Positions 59,381 to 64,000 of a stretch of DNA of 64,000 bases are shown here, one piece after another. The number at the start of each line of letters is the position of its first letter. The stretch's first letter is position 1. A program made the position numbers and the translations under genes. The stretch is from positions 3,865,491 through 3,929,490 of the forward strand of contig NZ_QFRX01000001.1 of assembly GCF_003143935.1 (NCBI RefSeq). The letters run 5' to 3'. The DNA comes from Streptomyces sp. Act143 (GTDB taxonomy: Bacteria; Actinomycetota; Actinomycetes; Streptomycetales; Streptomycetaceae). Under the pieces are notes generated by a model, which was not told the DNA's origin, searched no databases, and saw nothing but the letters and a program-made list of their open reading frames with translations.

Positions 59381-60282
59381 GACGTACGGGCCTCCTCGGC
59401 CTCGGTGATGGCGACGAAGGCCTGCTCCAGACCGAGCCCGGCGACTTCGAGGTTGCGGGGGTAGAGGCCGAGGCCGTAGAGGGCGTGGACGGTGGCGTCG
59501 GCGTCGGCGGACCGGATGCGGACGGTCGAGCCGGAGACGCTGAGGTGGGCGAGGAAGGGCAGCTCCCGGAGCGCCTCCGCGTCGATCGGGCCCGCCAGGT
59601 CGAAGGAGATGCGCCGGGCGCCCGCCCTGGCCTTGATCTCGGCGGCCGTGCCGTCGGCCAGCAGCCGCCCCCGGTGCAGCACGAGCACGCGGTCGGCGAT
59701 GGCGTCGGCCTCTTCGAGGTAGTGGGTGGCGAACAGGACCGTCCGCCCCTGGTCGGCCTGTTCGCGCATGGTGGCCCAGAAGGCCTGGCGGGTGCTGACG
59801 TCCATGCCGGTGGTCGGCTCGTCCAGGACGATCAGGTCGCTGTCCCCCGCGGTCGCCAGCGCGAAGCGGACGCGCTGGGCCTGGCCGCCGGAGAGCTTGT
59901 TGACCTTGCGGTCGGCGATCTGTGTGACGCCCGCGCGGGCGAGCACGTCGGAGGGCTGGTACGGCCGCGGATGCAGGTCGCAGGCCAGCCGGACGATCTC
60001 GCCGACGGTCACCTCGTCCATCAGCCCGCCGCTCTGCAGCATCGCGCCCACCCGCCCGGCGACGATCGCCTCGCGCGGGGTGGTGCCGAAGAGCCGGACG
60101 CTGCCGCTGTCCGCCTGCTTGAGCCCGAGCAGCAGGTCGAGCGTGGTCGACTTGCCGGCGCCGTTGGGGCCCAGCAGGGCCACGGTCTCTCCGGGGTGGA
60201 GGCTCAGTGTCAGGCCGTCGACGGCCCGGACCTCGCCGTACGCCTTGCTCACCTGGTCGAATGCGACCGCTGTCGTCGTCAT
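59377..60282 (-). CDS. ABC-type exporter ATPase
   Basis: This 301-residue single-module ATPase has Walker A GPNGAGKST, signature LSGGQAQRVRFAL, Walker B LIVLDEPTTGMD and a C-terminal regulatory tail. It heads an operon ATPase-permease-kinase-regulator, the arrangement of many bacterial drug- or lipid-resistance modules. An inverted repeat upstream is a likely binding site for the encoded regulator. Confidence 0.93.
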   Translation of the reverse strand: MTTTAVAFDQVSKAYGEVRAVDGLTLSLHPGETVALLGPNGAGKSTTLDLLLGLKQADSGSVRLFGTTPREAIVAGRVGAMLQSGGLMDEVTVGEIVRLACDLHPRPYQPSDVLARAGVTQIADRKVNKLSGGQAQRVRFALATAGDSDLIVLDEPTTGMDVSTRQAFWATMREQADQGRTVLFATHYLEEADAIADRVLVLHRGRLLADGTAAEIKARAGARRISFDLAGPIDAEALRELPFLAHLSVSGSTVRIRSADADATVHALYGLGLYPRNLEVAGLGLEQAFVAITEAEEARTS

Positions 60283-60342
60283 GTGATCCAGAGTGGCCGC
60301 CGCGGCCCCCTGACCGGCAGTGTCGGCGATCCCGACTCCCGG

Positions 60343-60356
60343 ATGACAGATGTCAT
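60343..60356 (-). promoter_or_regulatory. Inverted repeat ATGACA-N2-TGTCAT (probable DesR-type operator)
   Basis: A 6-bp perfect dyad with a 2-nt spacer lies 61 nt upstream of the exporter ATPase start. NarL/DesR-family regulators often bind short dyads of this kind, and the regulator is encoded in the same operon. Confidence 0.6.
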
Positions 60357-60364
60357 ACGACGAG

Positions 60365-60398
60365 CAGGGGGCACCCGGCGGGTGCCGGGTGCCCCCTG
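60365..60398 (-). terminator. Terminator after the PG-binding protein gene
   Basis: CAGGGGGCACCCGGC and its complement form a 15-bp stem with a 4-nt loop, 18 nt beyond the stop of the upstream minus-strand gene. Confidence 0.9.
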
Positions 60399-60415
60399 GT
60401 CAGAGCCTGGTGAGG

Positions 60416-62824
60416 TCAGCTCGGGTCGGTGTCGATGGTGACGACGCGCTCGGCCGCCGTCTTGCCGCGCAGCGCCTTGCGCAGGGCCGAGGCGACGTCC
60501 TCGGGCAGGACGTCCCGCTTGCCGCTCGCGCCGTTGATCTGCACGCCGGCGAAGGTGGTGCCGTACGCCGTCTTCAACGCCTTGAGGTCGTAGTAGTCCA
60601 CGAGCTTGCCGTCGACGGCCTTGAAGCTGAGGATGTCCGGCAACGACAGCCGGCCGAACTTGATGGAGTGCGCCGCGTCGGTCTGCACCTGGACGGGGTC
60701 GGTCATCGCGGGCTCGGCGATCGACTTCATCACCTCGTCGACCTCGGCGTTCGAGATCGTCGGCTGCTTGGTCGTGGTCGGGAGCGTGACCGCGCCGGCC
60801 GAGCCGGTCTCCACCTGGGTGCGGTACGCCTGCTCGACCGCCGCCGTCGACTTGGCGACGTCGATGCCCTTGCCGGTCTTGCCGTACACGGCGACGGCCT
60901 TGCCGTTCTGGAACTTGATCGTGCCGTCGGTCGCCGAACCGGAGCTGCCGGAGGCGTCCTCCAGGGCCGCGGTCAGCTTCTCCTCGTCGACCGGCATCTC
61001 GGGCTCGACGACCCGTTGGCCGCCGAAGAGCGAGCCGATCACCGAGACCGGGTTGTAGTCGCTGGTCGCGGCCTTGCTGACGGTGGCCTGCATGTCGAAC
61101 TGGAGGCCGGCCTGGTCGGGCTGGAGCTGGACCGTCCGGCCGCCCACCGACAGCTTCAGCGGCTGGTTCACCTTCTTGTCGAAGGCCGCGTCCAGCTTCT
61201 TGACCGCGTCGTCGCGGGTGCCGCCGCCGATGTCGACGCCGAGCACCGTGGTGCCCTTGGGCACGTCGGAGTGGTTCATCAGCAGACCCGCGCCGTAGGC
61301 GCCGCCGGCGATGACGACCACGCCCACGCCGACCAGGGTCAGCTTGCTGCGGCCCTTCTTCTTCGTCTTCTTCTTCGAGGACGAGGACGCCGGCACGTTC
61401 TGCGCGACGGGCTCGGGCAGCTTCGGAGGCGTGTGCGGCAGCGGTCCGTCGGTGGCGGCGCCCGGCCCGAACGGGGAGTTCTGGGCGGTGGGCGGCACGA
61501 CCGGGATGCCGCTGGTGACGGTGTGCCCGGAGACGTTGTCCGGCGGGGTGCCGTAGCCGGGGGTGCCCGGCTCGGGAGCGGGCTTCTGCGGGGTGAGGAT
61601 CGCGGTGTCGTCGCTCAGACCGCCGCCGGGGCCGCGACCGGGGGCACCCTGCGGGCCGCCGTGGGGGCCGACGCCGGGAGCTCCGGGAGGGGCGCCGACG
61701 CCGGGGCCCGCGAGTCCCATGGCGGCAGCGGGCGCACCCGGGCCGCCGGGGCGGTGCTGCCCACCGGGACCACCGGGACCACCCTGCGGGCCGTTGACCG
61801 GCGGGACGACGGGGCCGTCGCCGGTGACCGGGCCGCCGGTCGGACCCGCGGGGCCCTGCGGGCCGCCGTAGCCGCCGGGGCCGCTGAAGTCGTTGGGGCC
61901 GTTGAAGTCGTTGGCGGGCGGGAAGCGGTGCGAGCCGGTGGAGCTGTTGAAGTCGTCCGGGGTGCCGGGGAGGCCGCCCTGGGCGCCGTAACCGTTCTGA
62001 CCGGGATGGACGCCCTGGCCGTTCTGGCCGTGCTGCGCGCCGCCGTTGTCCGAGAAGTACGGCAGGTCGTCGCGCCGCGGCTCGCCGCCGGGGCGGGTGC
62101 CGCCGCCGAGCGGGCCCGCCGCCAGCGCCTCGGTCACGTCGAAGGAACCCGTGCCGCCGCCATGGCCGGGCGCGACGGGGCCGCCGGTCGCGCCGGGCAG
62201 GCCCGCGCCGTTGGTGCCGCCGGAACGGGAGCCGCCGGGCACGCTCATGGAGCCGACCACACCGCCGGGGCGCCCGGCACCGGGCCGCGCACCGCCGGGG
62301 GCACCGCCGGGAGCACCGCCGGCCGGAGCCTCCGGAGCGGCGCCGGCACCGTTCGGCGCGGACGCCGAACCTCCGGGCAGACCCGCTCCGTTGGTGGCGC
62401 CGCCGCCCTGACCGCCCTTGGCGGGGCCGGACTTGCGCGGCGCGAACCAGTCGCTCGTCTTCTCCTCGGCGGGCGGAGCCGGTTCGGGGGCAACCTCGGC
62501 CGTGCCGTTGCCGGCCGCGCCGTTGGCGACGGGAGCGCTCGGTGCCGGCGTCTCGGCCGTGGTGTCGCCCGTGGTGCCCTCGGCGTCCGCGACGGGCTTC
62601 CGCACGACGACCGGCGGGATCGGCCGCGATCCGGGGATGTTGATCCGGATACGGGTCGTCAGCGTGGTCTCGGTCTTGCGCTCATCGGACTGCGCGGCCG
62701 AACGGCCCGCGCCCGTACCGTCGTCGGAAGCCATGGGGGTCCCGTAGGGCGGCGTGCCCGACGGGTAGGCGGCTCCGCCGTGCCCGTTGGGCCCGGAGGA
62801 CGGAGTGTCAGTTTCACGACTCAA
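60416..62824 (-). CDS. Membrane-anchored peptidoglycan-binding (PG_binding_4/VanW-type) protein with long disordered N-terminus
   Basis: This 802-residue protein has about 465 residues of Gly/Pro/Asn-rich, probably cytoplasmic low-complexity sequence. A Lys-rich patch (SSSSKKKTKKKGRSK) and one transmembrane helix (LTLVGVGVVVIAGGAYGAGLL) follow. The C-terminal external part carries PG_binding_4-type repeats (TTVLGVDIGGGTRDDAVKKL, then KGIDVAKSTAAVEQ). Such domains bind cell wall, as in VanW and L,D-transpeptidase-associated proteins. No catalytic domain is seen. It may tether the membrane to peptidoglycan. Confidence 0.83.
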   Translation of the reverse strand: MSRETDTPSSGPNGHGGAAYPSGTPPYGTPMASDDGTGAGRSAAQSDERKTETTLTTRIRINIPGSRPIPPVVVRKPVADAEGTTGDTTAETPAPSAPVANGAAGNGTAEVAPEPAPPAEEKTSDWFAPRKSGPAKGGQGGGATNGAGLPGGSASAPNGAGAAPEAPAGGAPGGAPGGARPGAGRPGGVVGSMSVPGGSRSGGTNGAGLPGATGGPVAPGHGGGTGSFDVTEALAAGPLGGGTRPGGEPRRDDLPYFSDNGGAQHGQNGQGVHPGQNGYGAQGGLPGTPDDFNSSTGSHRFPPANDFNGPNDFSGPGGYGGPQGPAGPTGGPVTGDGPVVPPVNGPQGGPGGPGGQHRPGGPGAPAAAMGLAGPGVGAPPGAPGVGPHGGPQGAPGRGPGGGLSDDTAILTPQKPAPEPGTPGYGTPPDNVSGHTVTSGIPVVPPTAQNSPFGPGAATDGPLPHTPPKLPEPVAQNVPASSSSKKKTKKKGRSKLTLVGVGVVVIAGGAYGAGLLMNHSDVPKGTTVLGVDIGGGTRDDAVKKLDAAFDKKVNQPLKLSVGGRTVQLQPDQAGLQFDMQATVSKAATSDYNPVSVIGSLFGGQRVVEPEMPVDEEKLTAALEDASGSSGSATDGTIKFQNGKAVAVYGKTGKGIDVAKSTAAVEQAYRTQVETGSAGAVTLPTTTKQPTISNAEVDEVMKSIAEPAMTDPVQVQTDAAHSIKFGRLSLPDILSFKAVDGKLVDYYDLKALKTAYGTTFAGVQINGASGKRDVLPEDVASALRKALRGKTAAERVVTIDTDPS

Positions 62825-62984
62825 GGCAGGTTCTCCCGGTTGGCTCCACCGCCCGTGTCGACCTCAGTGCTTCGGGCGGCTCGGCGGCGCGCACCACCAT
62901 ACTGGCCACTTCTGGCCCGTATCCCACGACCGCTGGGGAAACCCACACGGGACTCGCACGTCCCTGCCGCGGCGAAGTGGTACG

Positions 62985-63395
62985 TCACTTGCCAAGTCGG
63001 ACGGCGGCGCCGTCCGGTTGCCGCCCCGCGCCGAGCGTGGCGCAGATCACAGCAGTAGCCATGCCACCGAGCAGGAAGAGGTACGAGCCGGCTCCCGCGC
63101 TGAAGAGGAAGTCGCCCTCCGGGCGGCTGGCGGTGAGCAGGACGACGGCGAGCATCCAGCCGCCCGCCGGCGCGACGGCCCCGGCCCGGCCGCCGACGGC
63201 CCGCGCGCCGCCGAGGCAGAGCCCGGCCTCGCCCGCGAGCGCGAGCAGCAGCCCGCCCGGGAACCAGCCGGACTGCACGAGCGATCCGGCGGCCCCGACG
63301 ACGGCGCCGAGCACGAAGAGGCCCAGGTAGAGGAGGGCGCGTCCGGCGGAGGGGGCCTTGAGGGGCTGGGCGAGCATCGATCCGCGGTCGTTCAT
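62985..63395 (-). CDS. DUF6113-like integral membrane protein
   Basis: This 136-residue protein has four hydrophobic helices and a short charged N-terminus ([13 protein letters not shown]). I recall this group being labelled DUF6113 in Streptomyces; function unknown. Its ATG overlaps the mshB stop by 4 nt (ATGA), so it is translationally coupled to mycothiol biosynthesis and could be an accessory of it. Confidence 0.78.
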   Translation of the reverse strand: MNDRGSMLAQPLKAPSAGRALLYLGLFVLGAVVGAAGSLVQSGWFPGGLLLALAGEAGLCLGGARAVGGRAGAVAPAGGWMLAVVLLTASRPEGDFLFSAGAGSYLFLLGGMATAVICATLGAGRQPDGAAVRLGK

Positions 63396-64000
63396 GAGAG
63401 GTCCCCGGTGCCGGCGAAGAGGTCGGTCTCCTGATTCCCGGGTACCCGCTCCCCCTGGACCAACTCGTAGTACTCGGTGGTGAAGAGGGGCTGCGCGAGG
63501 TCGTTGGAGAGGACGAAGTACGGCTCGGCCACGGTGATCTGGGTGGCGTGCGCGCGCATCGCGGCGGCCTTGGCGGCGGCGTACGCGGTGCCGTCGACCG
63601 CGGTGGTGATCCGCTCGTCCTCGACGACGCCCGGCACGTCGTCCAGGACGCCCTCCTTGGTGAAGGGCAGGCCGGGCAGGTCCTCGTGAAGACGGGCGAA
63701 GGCCTGCTCGCCGACCGTGCGCGGGACGCGGTTCCAGTAGATCTTGGGGATCCGCCAGCCCTGGTCCGCGGCCAGTTCGGCGGCGCGCATGGCGACGCGG
63801 TGGGCCTGGATGTGGTCGGGGTGTCCGTAGCCGCCGTTCTCGTCGTAGGTGACGAGGACGTGCGGACGCACCTCCAGGATCACCCGGACGAGATGGGCCG
63901 CCGCCTCGTCGACGTCCGCCTGCCAGAAGCAGGCGGGGTCGTCGTTGTCGGCGAGGCCCATCATCCCGGAGTCGTGATAGCGGCCCGGACCGCCGAGGAG
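63392..64000 (-). CDS. mshB: Mycothiol biosynthesis deacetylase MshB, C-terminal part
   Basis: This is the 3' part of a gene running off the right edge; 202 residues are visible. MshB removes the acetyl group from GlcNAc-inositol, the second-to-third step of mycothiol synthesis. The visible blocks [35 protein letters not shown] (metal-binding His in HPDH) and [12 protein letters not shown] match the family. The N-terminal AHPDDE-type metal motif lies outside the window. It is coupled to the DUF6113-like gene. MoeZ and a SigR-type promoter elsewhere in the window fit a wider thiol theme. Confidence 0.93.
   Translation of the reverse strand, partial: LLGGPGRYHDSGMMGLADNDDPACFWQADVDEAAAHLVRVILEVRPHVLVTYDENGGYGHPDHIQAHRVAMRAAELAADQGWRIPKIYWNRVPRTVGEQAFARLHEDLPGLPFTKEGVLDDVPGVVEDERITTAVDGTAYAAAKAAAMRAHATQITVAEPYFVLSNDLAQPLFTTEYYELVQGERVPGNQETDLFAGTGDLS

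Noticed and set aside
60350-63058. 902-codon plus-strand frame over the PG-binding protein gene
   Set aside because: Composition is typical of antisense frames in GC-rich genes; the minus-strand protein has clear domains and a terminator.
1-64000. tRNA, rRNA, insertion sequences, prophage or secondary-metabolite synthase genes
   Set aside because: None with supporting sequence features was seen on either strand.

Overview
The window is a continuous piece of a Streptomyces-like chromosome. The evidence is very high G+C with strong third-position GC bias, frequent GTG starts, TGA stops, 4-nt ATGA/GTGA couplings, and actinobacterial marker genes (MshB, DUF3117, DUF3107, DUF3152, a SigE-RseA-HtrA-TatB block). 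No rRNA, tRNA, transposase, integrase, CRISPR array or PKS/NRPS gene was seen, so this looks like core chromosome rather than an island. From memory, the gene order resembles the S. coelicolor SCO5126-SCO518x region and part of the M. tuberculosis Rv1170-Rv1240 segment. Both comparisons are recollections, not searches.

Layout. 1-4.6 kb: end of a flippase-like membrane protein, a 37-bp hairpin repeat, and two tandem TAP-like alpha/beta-hydrolase lipoproteins. 4.6-11.3 kb, minus strand: moeZ behind a consensus SigR promoter, then a probable exopolysaccharide locus (spherulin-4-like protein, SDR epimerase, eight-helix membrane protein, PelF-type glycosyltransferase). 11.4-17.4 kb, minus strand: a family-5 peptide/solute ABC transporter operon preceded by a Cys-ended leader peptide whose promoter lies inside a perfect 13-bp inverted repeat. 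17.4-26.3 kb: DUF3152 metalloprotease-like protein, hydrolase, TetR regulator, DUF3107, ferritin-like protein, and a DEAD-box helicase with a basic repeat tail. 26.7-33.5 kb: hydrolase, NYN protein, a 50-aa orphan protein with a SigR-type promoter, MarC, PHP phosphoesterase, MFS exporter and SUFU-domain protein. 33.5-38.5 kb: CorA with a long structured leader, plus a soluble MgtE_N/CBS protein coupled to a DUF1003 membrane protein.

38.5-46.3 kb: Mrp ATPase, TatB, HtrA-type protease, ZAS anti-sigma factor, ECF sigma factor, O-methyltransferase, DUF3117. 46.6-54.8 kb: enoyl-CoA hydratase, DNA-3-methyladenine glycosylase, DivIVA-like protein, DHPS-like FolP2, LOG protein, and lysine/DAP genes (dapE, dapC) with a seven-iron ferredoxin. 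54.9-64 kb: GNAT protein, SirB1-like protein, an ABC exporter plus DesKR-type two-component operon, a PG-binding (VanW-type) wall protein, and mshB (mycothiol), which runs off the right edge.

Themes: thiol and envelope stress (SigR-type promoters, moeZ, mshB, SigE/RseA/HtrA), Mg2+ handling, and cell-wall precursors. The most interesting candidates are the PelF/spherulin-4/epimerase locus, the leader peptide plus operator of the ABC operon, the structured corA leader, and two genes that appear to start at non-canonical codons (CTG and ATT).
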